This document shows positions 1 through 6,217 of a stretch of DNA of 14,893 bases, in pieces. The stretch spans positions 1 through 14,893 of the forward strand of contig DAOTYX010000166.1 in NCBI GenBank assembly GCA_034434635.1, written 5' to 3'. The notes below the pieces were generated by a model. It did not search any database. It worked only from the letters and a program-made list of their open reading frames with translations, and had not been told where the DNA came from. How positions within the stretch are numbered: position 1 is the stretch's first letter; the number at the start of each line of letters is the position of its first letter. The stretch comes from DAOTYX01 sp034434635. GTDB lineage: Bacteria > Chloroflexota > Anaerolineae > B4-G1 > DUEL01. Both the position numbers and the translations under genes were made by a program.

Positions 1-813
1 TCCGATCTGGAGCGGGCGCTCAACGAGGTCGAGCGTTACGAGGACGAGTTTATGCGCATGGCTGGCTTCAAGTTCCTGATTGACGGCCAGGCGGCAATGG
101 CCTACTGCCACGAGCCGCACAACGGCGTGAGCTGGACCACGACCACCTGGGATCCGCAGGAGTTCAAGAACGCTGTGCGCGCGCTGCACGACGCAGGTCT
201 GCAGATCTGCGTCCACTGCATCGGTGATGCGGCGGTAGACCTGACGCTGGACGCTTACGAAGAGGCGATGAACGCCAACCCGCGCCCCGACCCGCGCCAT
301 CGCATCGAACACGCCATCCTCACCACGCCGCAGGCCACGCAACGCATCAAAGACCTGGGCGTGGTGATCAGCACCCAGCCGCAGTTCATCCGCATGGGTG
401 GCGACTACTGGGCAACCATATTCACCCCGGCGCAGATGGCGCGCGTCATCGTCACCCGCGAGTGGCTGGAGGCCGGCATCCACCTGGCACTGGGTTCCGA
501 TGCGCCGACCACCCCCTGGTACACCCCGCAGGTCACCCTGGCCGGCGCGGTGAGCCGCCTGACGGCGTCCAACCAGGCGCTGTCGCCCGACCAATGCCTG
601 ACCATCCAGGAGGCGCTGCGGGCGCATACCATAGAAGCCGCCTACGCCGGCCATGAGGAGAACATCAAGGGATCCATCGAGGTGGGGAAGCTGGCCGATA
701 TGGCCGTTTGGGCAGAGGACCCCTACAGCGCGTCGTTGCAGCGGCTGTGGCAGATCCCTGTGGATATGACCCTTGTCGGGGGGGAAGTCGTGTACCAGCG
801 TGGCGAAGGGTGA
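1..813 (+). CDS. YtcJ-type amidohydrolase (amidohydrolase family 3), 5' truncated by window edge
   Basis: The reading frame is open from base 1, so the N-terminal half of the gene lies outside the window; 270 residues are visible. The fragment has the C-terminal features of the metal-dependent YtcJ-type amidohydrolases (COG1574): VHCIGDAA (His codon at 214), RHRIEHA (His codon at 310) and LALGSDAP (Asp codon at 499). These match the metal-binding and catalytic positions of the TIM-barrel fold. The GKLADMAVW segment near the end belongs to the small beta-sandwich domain typical of the superfamily. These enzymes hydrolyse amide or related C-N bonds, usually in the cytoplasm; the substrate cannot be told from this fragment. 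The gene ends in TGA four bases before the stop of the convergent HAD gene, and no terminator hairpin is visible between them. An internal ATG at 52 is not the likely start because coding similarity continues upstream of it. Confidence 0.9.
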   Translation, partial: SDLERALNEVERYEDEFMRMAGFKFLIDGQAAMAYCHEPHNGVSWTTTTWDPQEFKNAVRALHDAGLQICVHCIGDAAVDLTLDAYEEAMNANPRPDPRHRIEHAILTTPQATQRIKDLGVVISTQPQFIRMGGDYWATIFTPAQMARVIVTREWLEAGIHLALGSDAPTTPWYTPQVTLAGAVSRLTASNQALSPDQCLTIQEALRAHTIEAAYAGHEENIKGSIEVGKLADMAVWAEDPYSASLQRLWQIPVDMTLVGGEVVYQRGEG

Positions 814-817
814 CGTG

Positions 818-2068
818 CTACACCGGGAGCGGGATGCCCAGCAGCGCCGACAGGTCCGCCAGCCCGGTCTCCGGGTCAGTGTAGACCAGGCCGTGCATCC
901 CCAGCAACTGCGCCGCGTCCACGTTGCGTAACTGGTCGTCCAGGAAGACCGCCTCCTGTGGCGCGACCCCCAGGCGGTTGAGCGCCAGCAGGTAGATGGC
1001 GGGGTCGGGCTTGGCCAGCCCGACCTCGGCGGAATTGATGTAGAGGTCGAACTCGGCGCGCAGGTCTACGCCGTGTTTCTTCTGCGTGTGCTCTGCCTGA
1101 CCAGGGAAGGCATTGCTGAGCAGGGCCACGCGGTACTTGCCACGCAATCCGCGGACGAGGGGCATAGCCCAGGGCTCAATGCGCTCGTCGGCGTAGAACT
1201 CACGGTAGAAGCGGCGCACCGCCGCGCGGCCGGGCAGGCCCAGACCGCGCGCGACGTGGGCATCGTACTCTTCCTGGGTGATCTCGCCGATCTCCAGCCG
1301 CTTCCACGTCGTGCCCCACAGCACCCGGTCGAGCGTCCCCTCCGCCAGGCCCAGCCGTCGCTCCCACTCGCCGATATGGGCGACGAAGGTCAGCGGCGAA
1401 AGCACCCCGCCCCAGTCGAAGATCACCGCGCGGATGCCCGGCACGGGGTCGGGAGAGGGGACTGTGACAGGCAGGCCAGCAGCGGCCAGCGCGCGCCGCA
1501 GGTGGGCTACGCCACGGAAGCGAATACCGACCAGGCCCAGTTGCCGCGCCGCAGCCACGTTGACCCCCCAGTCGTCCACGAAGACCGTCTCCTCCGCAGC
1601 CACCCCCAGGCGCTCCAGCGCCTGCCAGTAGATCGCCGGGTCGGGCTTCGAGGCGCCAGCGGTGGCGGAGATGATCTGCTCTTGGAACAGGCCGTCCAGC
1701 CCCAGACGGGCAATCAGGCGCGGCAGTTCGCGGGTGTGGTTGCTCAGCAGCGCCAGGCGCAGGCCCTGCTCCCGCAGGTCACGCAACAGCGCCACCAGTC
1801 CCTGGTCAATCTGGTCGCCGGCCCAGAAATCGTGGCTCAGGGCGGCGGTCTCCTCGGCGGTGAGTCCCAGGCGCTCGCCTACCTCGGCCCACACCTCCGC
1901 CAGCGAGGCCTGGCCGTGCTGTGCCTGCTGCCAGGCGTCGCTGCTGAAAACCTGGTCGGCCAGCGCGGTTGGCGGCAACCCCAGGCGGCGCTCCCACGCC
2001 AGCCGGGGGCGGGGGTCCACCGAGCGCATCAGCACGCCGCCCCAGTCGCACAGGAGCGCACGGATCAT
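818..2068 (-). CDS. Tandem (two-domain) HAD-superfamily hydrolase
   Basis: This 416-residue protein contains two complete HAD phosphatase domains joined by a short Pro-rich linker (about 190-212). Domain 1 has D8 in CDWGGVL, S109 in LLSN, K141 in SKPDPAIY and D165-D166 in FVDD. Domain 2 has D218 in FDWGGVL, S318 in LLSN, K353 in AKPDPAIY and D377-D378 in FLDD. All four HAD motifs are therefore intact in both halves. The halves also share WERRLGL just after motif I and RLGVA before motif IV, so they arose by internal duplication. Both have Gly instead of Asp two residues after the nucleophile, as in YihX-like members. Ordinary members are about 200 residues, so this is a double-length fusion. 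Its ATG overlaps the stop of the upstream HAD gene (ATGA), implying translational coupling. The substrate is unknown, but a small phosphorylated metabolite is likely. Confidence 0.9.
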   Translation of the reverse strand: MIRALLCDWGGVLMRSVDPRPRLAWERRLGLPPTALADQVFSSDAWQQAQHGQASLAEVWAEVGERLGLTAEETAALSHDFWAGDQIDQGLVALLRDLREQGLRLALLSNHTRELPRLIARLGLDGLFQEQIISATAGASKPDPAIYWQALERLGVAAEETVFVDDWGVNVAAARQLGLVGIRFRGVAHLRRALAAAGLPVTVPSPDPVPGIRAVIFDWGGVLSPLTFVAHIGEWERRLGLAEGTLDRVLWGTTWKRLEIGEITQEEYDAHVARGLGLPGRAAVRRFYREFYADERIEPWAMPLVRGLRGKYRVALLSNAFPGQAEHTQKKHGVDLRAEFDLYINSAEVGLAKPDPAIYLLALNRLGVAPQEAVFLDDQLRNVDAAQLLGMHGLVYTDPETGLADLSALLGIPLPV

Positions 2069-2778
2069 GAAGGTTCCTCCGTTTCGGGAAAGAGGTCGAG
2101 CAGTTGGGAGAAGCGCTGCAGGGTGATCACCTGTTGGGGGTCACTGATCGGCATCTCCTCGAACGACCACGGCATGGCGTAGGGGATGTAGATCGCGCCG
2201 ATGCCAGCGGCCAGCGCCGGGTTGACATCCGAGCGGGGGCTGTTCCCTACCATCCAGGTGCGCCGGGGGTCCAGCCCGTGGTGATTCATCAGCGTTTGGA
2301 GCACCTCTGGCCCCTTTTCGGGCACGATGTAGACGGCTTCGAAGTAGTGGGCCAGGCCAGAACGGTCTATCTTGCCCTGCTGCACGCGAGGGTCACCTTT
2401 GGTCAACAGGATGAGCCGGCAGCGACGGTGGAGCACCGGCAGCGCCTCAGCCACTCCTTCCAGCAGGGCGATGGGGTAGTCCATCACCCGTCGGCCGATG
2501 GCCGCCACCTGCGTTTCTACTTCGGGGCGTGGCGAGCAGCCGTGCTGCTGGCACAGACGATGGTAGGCGATGATCATGCTGCGGATGAACTCGTCCGGCG
2601 CATAGCCTACCTGTGGCACCCGCTCCTGTTCTACCCGGATGAAGGTCTCGCGCACCTCGGCGGGGGAGAACCCCTCTTCGGCGATCCGGTTGACGAAAGC
2701 GTCGGTCGCCCGCTCGTAGAAGACGTTGTTTTCCCACAGTGTGTCGTCTGCGTCGAGGATGAGGGTGATCCTGTCCAT
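2065..2778 (-). CDS. HAD-superfamily hydrolase (phosphatase-like)
   Basis: This 237-residue single-domain HAD protein carries the classical motifs. Motif I is LDADDTLW (D9 nucleophile, D11 general acid/base). Motif II is the Thr of LILLTKGD, motif III is the Lys of VPEKGPEVL, and motif IV is the WMVGNSPRSDVNPA loop with its acidic residue. A helical cap of about 100 residues lies between motifs I and II. The start was set at the ATG that puts motif I next to the N-terminus. An in-frame GTG at 2808 would add ten unconserved residues read out of the palindrome, and neither start has a strong ribosome-binding site. The stop overlaps the start of the tandem HAD gene by four bases. Upstream in the same direction are a palindrome and two very small genes, so it is probably the third gene of an operon that starts at 3192. 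Phosphatase activity is the likely function; the substrate is not known. Confidence 0.86.
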   Translation of the reverse strand: MDRITLILDADDTLWENNVFYERATDAFVNRIAEEGFSPAEVRETFIRVEQERVPQVGYAPDEFIRSMIIAYHRLCQQHGCSPRPEVETQVAAIGRRVMDYPIALLEGVAEALPVLHRRCRLILLTKGDPRVQQGKIDRSGLAHYFEAVYIVPEKGPEVLQTLMNHHGLDPRRTWMVGNSPRSDVNPALAAGIGAIYIPYAMPWSFEEMPISDPQQVITLQRFSQLLDLFPETEEPS

Positions 2779-2807
2779 AACCCAGGCTGAGGTATGACCT
2801 CCCATCA

Positions 2808-2846
2808 CCTGGCCTGTCGGGGGTCGCAGACCCCCGACAAGCCAGG
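2808..2846. repeat. REP-like palindrome / strong hairpin
   Basis: Two 18-bp arms (2808-2825 and 2829-2846) are complementary at 17 positions around a 3-base loop; the core TGTCGGGGGTC/GACCCCCGACA is perfect. It lies between the small Lys-rich gene and the HAD gene. No T-run follows on either strand, so it is not a classical intrinsic terminator. A repetitive extragenic palindrome or an mRNA-stabilising/attenuating hairpin fits better. Membership of a genome-wide repeat family is inference. Confidence 0.8.
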
Positions 2847-2864
2847 TCAGGTTGTTATCCGCTG

Positions 2865-2975
2865 CTACTTCGGGCCCCCGCCGGGCTGCTTCTTCCCCTT
2901 CCCTGGCTCCTTGGGCCCCTTCTGCTTCTTGCCGCCCTTTTCAGGGGTCTTCCGCGTCACTTTCTTGCCGGGCAT
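2865..2975 (-). CDS. 36-residue lysine-rich basic microprotein
   Basis: A 36-codon frame starts with ATG at 2975 and ends with TAG. It has a strong ribosome-binding site, GAGGAGG, just upstream of the start. The product is extremely basic and low in complexity: 12 Lys, 1 Arg, many Gly and Pro, and only two acidic residues; it begins MPGKKVTRK and ends GGGPK. It has no membrane segment, cysteine or recognisable domain. The composition resembles the disordered, nucleic-acid-binding tails of bacterial histone-like or ribosomal proteins, but no family can be assigned. It sits 40 bases downstream of the LysW-like gene, on the same strand, and 18 bases before the strong palindrome. The good ribosome-binding site and operon position argue that it is translated. 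It could instead be a disordered partner or a regulatory peptide for its neighbours. Confidence 0.62.
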   Translation of the reverse strand: MPGKKVTRKTPEKGGKKQKGPKEPGKGKKQPGGGPK

Positions 2976-3015
2976 CTCTGTCCTCCTCACTTGGATTGGT
3001 TCCCGGGAGACGGTC

Positions 3016-3192
3016 CTACTCGACCAGCCCCTCCTCCCAGTACTCCTCGTACGCCCAGTCCAGTTCGACCGGGTCCGTCCCGATAACTTCCAGTTCAGCC
3101 CGGCAGTAGGGGCAGTTCAGCCGCTGGCCGACCTCGACCCTCTCGGGCAGGTGGATCTCCTCGCCGCAGGACAGACAGAACGCGATCTCCAT
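3016..3192 (-). CDS. LysW-like zinc-ribbon amino-group carrier protein
   Basis: This 58-residue acidic protein has two CxxC knuckles (C6-C9 and C27-C30) separated by a stretch with the LPERVEVG pattern typical of LysW (family members read LPEDVELGE). It then has AELEVIGTDP, which matches the AELEVVSLDP of known members, and a Glu/Trp-rich tail ending in Glu. LysW carries alpha-aminoadipate or glutamate intermediates on its C-terminal Glu during lysine or arginine synthesis in Thermus, archaea and some Chloroflexota. Here the tail is DWAYEEYWEEGLVE rather than the usual EDWGE ending, so the attachment site is altered but a terminal Glu is kept. The gene follows a TATAAT promoter with about 20 bases of leader and a GAGGG ribosome-binding site. 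None of the usual partners (lysX, lysZ, lysY, lysJ, lysK) is nearby. A generic LysW-type zinc ribbon with another role is the main alternative. Confidence 0.75.
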   Translation of the reverse strand: MEIAFCLSCGEEIHLPERVEVGQRLNCPYCRAELEVIGTDPVELDWAYEEYWEEGLVE

Positions 3193-3218
3193 ACGTTCAT
3201 CCCTCGCACCGCCCCCAT

Positions 3219-3247
3219 ATTATACTCCGGCCTGCACAAAAGGCGAA
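3219..3247 (-). promoter_or_regulatory. Promoter of the LysW-like/HAD operon
   Basis: On the minus strand a perfect TATAAT (3219-3224) lies 17 bases downstream of TTCGCC (3242-3247, a weak -35). The expected start near 3212 leaves about 20 bases before the ATG at 3192. The -35 overlaps the possible terminator of the preceding ABC operon. Confidence 0.6.
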
Positions 3248-3253
3248 CCGCCT
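3238..3253 (-). terminator. Weak intrinsic terminator after the ABC permease
   Basis: A 5-bp stem (AGGCG/CGCCT, 3241-3253) with loop GTT is followed on the minus strand by a short T-run. It begins inside the TAG stop codon of the permease gene. The stem is short, so this is tentative. Confidence 0.35.
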
Positions 3254-4076
3254 AACCGTTTCGCTTCAGTTTGCCGGTACGTTTGGCATACCGTTCCCCC
3301 AGCCGGAAGCCCCACAGCCCCAGCGGGATGGCCACGACGCCGGCGATCAACAGCGGCCAGATGTAGGGCCACAGCCCGGAAGTGGGCATGCCCTCCAGGA
3401 TCGTGCGGCGCATCCCCTCCAGGACGAAGGTGGCGGGCGAGAGCCGCGCCAGCGGCTGCATCCAGGCCGGCAGGACCTCGATGGGGTAGTATACCCCGGA
3501 GATGAGCAGGAAAACCGCCTGGATGACGTGGGTCATCTGCGCGCCGCGCTCCGGAAAGAGCAGCGGCAGCACCGAGGCGACGATCCCCAGCCCGATGAAG
3601 GACAGGCTCCCGGCGAGCAGCATCAGCGTCGCCCCCAGCAGGTTGGCCCGGCTCAGGTCGAGGTGGAAGAAGAGAGCCACGACGCCCAGGATGAAGGCGG
3701 TGGTGATCAGGCTGTAGACGACGGCGAAAAGGGTCTGCCCCAGCATATGCGTCATGCGGGCGATGGGGGCCATGAAGGTGTACTCGATGGTGTCCTCCCA
3801 CCGCTCCCAGGCGATCATCTCGCTGATGTTGTCGAAGACCACGGCCAGGAAGCGCCAGACCAGTGTCCCGATGAGCAGGTAGAGCACCAGGTATTGGGTG
3901 TCCACCGCCACACCGGAGATGGCCTCCATACCGGCGCCGATGTAGGTGATGGAGAGGGTGGAGGCGATGGAGTAGGCCATCCACACCAGTTCCCAGCCCC
4001 AGTACCGCCGCACCAGGTTGAAGTTGCGCTCCACGAAGGCGTAGGAAGCGCGCAGTTCCTGAACCAGTTGTGCCAT
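3252..4076 (-). CDS. ABC-2 type transporter permease
   Basis: This integral membrane protein of about 274 residues has roughly six hydrophobic segments (about 30-50, 63-83, 112-137, 146-172, 183-200 and 238-258). It carries two ABC-2 permease hallmarks: a cytoplasmic WERWEDTIEYTFMAPIAR segment after the second membrane helix, and ISGVYYPIEVLPAWMQPLARLSP before the last one. The C-terminus is basic (KRTGKLKRNG), fitting a cytoplasmic end. It would form the channel of an exporter with the ATPase encoded at 5061-5891; the acetyltransferase gene lies between them. Two adjacent ATGs (4079 and 4076) are possible starts. The second is preferred because GAGG lies seven bases before it and only four before the first. 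The start is 9 bases after the acetyltransferase stop, so the genes are co-transcribed. The substrate is unknown. Confidence 0.9.
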   Translation of the reverse strand: MAQLVQELRASYAFVERNFNLVRRYWGWELVWMAYSIASTLSITYIGAGMEAISGVAVDTQYLVLYLLIGTLVWRFLAVVFDNISEMIAWERWEDTIEYTFMAPIARMTHMLGQTLFAVVYSLITTAFILGVVALFFHLDLSRANLLGATLMLLAGSLSFIGLGIVASVLPLLFPERGAQMTHVIQAVFLLISGVYYPIEVLPAWMQPLARLSPATFVLEGMRRTILEGMPTSGLWPYIWPLLIAGVVAIPLGLWGFRLGERYAKRTGKLKRNG

Positions 4077-4085
4077 CATTTCACC

Positions 4086-5021
4086 TCATGAAACCTCTCG
4101 CCGCCACAGGGTCACATCCGTCTGATGGGCAAAACCCCGCGCGGCTGCCAGATCGTGTCCTTCCGGCTCTTCCAGGAGCAGGTCCACATAGCCGAAGCCC
4201 AGCCGCGCAGCCAGCGCCTGCAGCGTCTCCACCAGCGACGCCAGATCCGCCTGTGGCCTTGCCCAAACCATGCCGTCGGCCTGGGACGGCTCCAGCGCCT
4301 GGGCCTTCAGCCCCAACCAGGCCGTCTCGCCACCGGGCGAGGCGAGCCGCCAACGGCCCCAGGGCAGCGCCTGGTGCTCCGGCAACGCCAGGTCGAAGGG
4401 CAGTTCCTCCCAGGCCTGGCGGCCGCATTGGTAACGCCCCACCCGTTGGACCAGGCCCGCGTCGGTGGGGTAGGGAGCCAGGGGGAGCGGGTCCGGCTCC
4501 ACCGGGAGCGGCAGCGGCTGGGCTGGCGCCTGCCACTCGCGCAGCCACAGCCACGGGCTGAAGCCCACGCTGGCGTAGAATGGCTCGGCCGATGGCTCCG
4601 GCTGTGTGGTCAACGCGGCGCAACCCAGGTTGGACGCCAGCCTCGCGCCGGCCTCGACCAGCGCGCGGGCCACCCCCTGTCGGCGATGACTGGCGTGGAC
4701 GATGAGCAGGGCAAGGTGGAGAGAGGGGCCGTAGGGCGCGGGCTCCCGCTCCACGACGAACTCCGCCTCACCGACCACCTCGCCGTCCCGCTCCGCCACC
4801 AGCAGCAGGAAGCCCGCGCGCAGCCAGCGATTGAGGTGCACCGCGCAGGTCTCCACGCTCATCCACGGGCCGCCGTGCAGCCACCGGTCGTAGAGGGAGA
4901 GCGCCTCGTAGGGTGCTGGCTCCCCCTTCCCGCCGCGCCGCCACACCGCCACCTCGCTGCAGTGGACTGCGGTGATCGCCGCCGCATCCTCCAGCCTCCC
5001 CGCTCTCACCTCAACGCTCAT
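4086..5021 (-). CDS. GNAT-family N-acetyltransferase with an extra C-terminal domain
   Basis: This is a 311-residue protein. Residues 1-165 form a GNAT fold: VRAGRLEDAAAITAVH at the start, strand VGEAEFVV, and then LHLALLIVHASHRRQGVARALVEAG, whose RRQGVA (113-118) is the acetyl-CoA pyrophosphate-binding loop. It ends with the PFYASVGF segment typical of the family. After a Pro-rich linker (about 165-185) the remaining 125 residues end in LGFGYVDLLLEEPEGHDLAAARGF, which looks like a degenerate second GNAT half lacking the acetyl-CoA loop. The start at 5021 is supported by GGAGG five bases upstream; an in-frame ATG at 5057 has no such site. The gene lies between the ATPase and permease genes of one exporter operon. 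It may therefore modify the exported compound or a related toxin, which is inference from position. The acceptor substrate is unknown. Confidence 0.84.
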   Translation of the reverse strand: MSVEVRAGRLEDAAAITAVHCSEVAVWRRGGKGEPAPYEALSLYDRWLHGGPWMSVETCAVHLNRWLRAGFLLLVAERDGEVVGEAEFVVEREPAPYGPSLHLALLIVHASHRRQGVARALVEAGARLASNLGCAALTTQPEPSAEPFYASVGFSPWLWLREWQAPAQPLPLPVEPDPLPLAPYPTDAGLVQRVGRYQCGRQAWEELPFDLALPEHQALPWGRWRLASPGGETAWLGLKAQALEPSQADGMVWARPQADLASLVETLQALAARLGFGYVDLLLEEPEGHDLAAARGFAHQTDVTLWRREVS

Positions 5022-5060
5022 CCTCACCTCCGCGTCTCCCTGTCTCCCCATCCCCACATC

Positions 5061-5891
<831 letters not shown>

Positions 5892-5925
5892 GTCTTCCTC
5901 CGAATCCGGGAGGCCGGGCCTCCTG

Positions 5926-5964
5926 AAAAAGCACAGGGCCGTGGACGGTGCCCACGGCCCTGTG
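5926..5964 (-). terminator. Attenuator terminator hairpin 2 (proximal to the ABC genes)
   Basis: A perfect 13-bp stem (5932-5944 with 5952-5964) with a 7-base loop is followed on the minus strand by C then TTTTT (5926-5930). This is a good intrinsic terminator 35 bases before the ATPase start codon. Its first arm can pair instead with the second arm of hairpin 1 (10 perfect bp: 5950-5959 with 5996-6005), so the two structures exclude each other. Confidence 0.82.
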
Positions 5965-5986
5965 GCGGGACGACAGTGCGAGAGAC

Positions 5987-6024
5987 AAACAGAAAGGCCG
6001 TGGGCGTCGCATGCGCCCACGGCC
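5987..6024 (-). terminator. Attenuator hairpin 1 (distal)
   Basis: An 11-bp perfect stem (5996-6006 with 6014-6024) with a 7-base loop is followed on the minus strand by the T-rich tail TTTCTGTTTG. It lies 22 bases downstream of the leader-peptide stop codon. It shares the GGCCGTGGGC core with hairpin 2, permitting exchange of arms. Confidence 0.75.
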
Positions 6025-6046
6025 CTCCAGAGACTCGTTTAGCCGA

Positions 6047-6136
6047 TCAACAGGCGCACTGCGACAAGGCAAAGCACAGGCAACCGCGAAGACGCGGTTG
6101 GATGATGCGGATGATGATGTCCTGGCTCGTGCGCAT
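6047..6136 (-). CDS. 29-residue attenuator leader peptide of the ABC/GNAT operon
   Basis: An ATG at 6136 preceded by AAGGAGG (5-base spacing) opens a 29-codon frame ending in TGA at 6047. It begins MRTSQDIIIRIIQPR and ends CLCFALSQCAC. Five of residues 7-12 are Ile, read by identical ATC codons, and four Cys fall in the last eleven residues. A perfect hairpin with an 8-bp stem lies within the frame (6081-6100). The frame starts about 20 bases after a consensus promoter and precedes two competing terminator hairpins. This is the architecture of ribosome-mediated attenuators, where stalling on the leader decides whether transcription continues. Amino-acid shortage (Ile or Cys codons) or a ribosome-targeting inhibitor could be the signal. 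The exporter and acetyltransferase downstream favour the inhibitor, but that is inference. I do not recognise this peptide as a described leader. Confidence 0.7.
   Translation of the reverse strand: MRTSQDIIIRIIQPRLRGCLCFALSQCAC
6081..6100 (-). promoter_or_regulatory. Pause-type hairpin within the leader peptide
   Basis: This is a perfect 8-bp stem, CAACCGCG paired with CGCGGTTG, around a 4-base loop. It covers leader codons 13-19. Its place ahead of the two terminator hairpins matches the pause (1:2) hairpin of known attenuators. Confidence 0.6.
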
Positions 6137-6162
6137 GTCTTCCTCCTTCAAGATTCGATGCC

Positions 6163-6190
6163 ATTATAGCGGGGATGGTGAAATTGTCAA
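6163..6190 (-). promoter_or_regulatory. Consensus promoter of the leader/ABC/GNAT operon
   Basis: On the minus strand TTGACA (6185-6190) and TATAAT (6163-6168) are both perfect and separated by 16 bases. The predicted start near 6156 is followed within 20 bases by the leader ribosome-binding site. This is the strongest promoter in the window and suggests high constitutive initiation with control by attenuation. Confidence 0.85.
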
Positions 6191-6197
6191 GCTGCGT

Positions 6198-6203
6198 TAT
6201 AAT
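6198..6203 (+). promoter_or_regulatory. -10 element for the rluB-like/cmk genes
   Basis: A perfect TATAAT lies on the plus strand 14 bases before the ATG of the pseudouridine synthase gene. The best -35 (TGGTGA, 16 bases upstream) is weak and overlaps the divergent promoter. Initiation about seven bases after this box would give a 5' leader of eight bases or fewer, with no ribosome-binding site. Confidence 0.55.
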
Positions 6204-6217
6204 GGCCGGCGCGTGCG

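Noticed and set aside
814..817. A terminator between the convergent amidohydrolase and HAD genes
   Set aside because: Only four bases separate the stops and no hairpin with T-tail is visible on either side.
1073..2182. A 369-codon plus-strand frame opposite the tandem HAD gene
   Set aside because: It is the antisense of a gene with eight intact catalytic motifs; composition is low-information and no start signal is seen.
2779..2808. GTG start at 2808 for the HAD gene
   Set aside because: It adds ten residues read from the palindrome and puts motif I away from the N-terminus; the ATG at 2778 fits the family better.
5022..5060. GGGGAGAC/AGGGAGAC-like simple sequence between the ATPase and GNAT genes as another heptamer array
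   Set aside because: Units are not in a constant 7-base register (7 and 8 mixed); it could be a decayed array but is not supported strongly enough.
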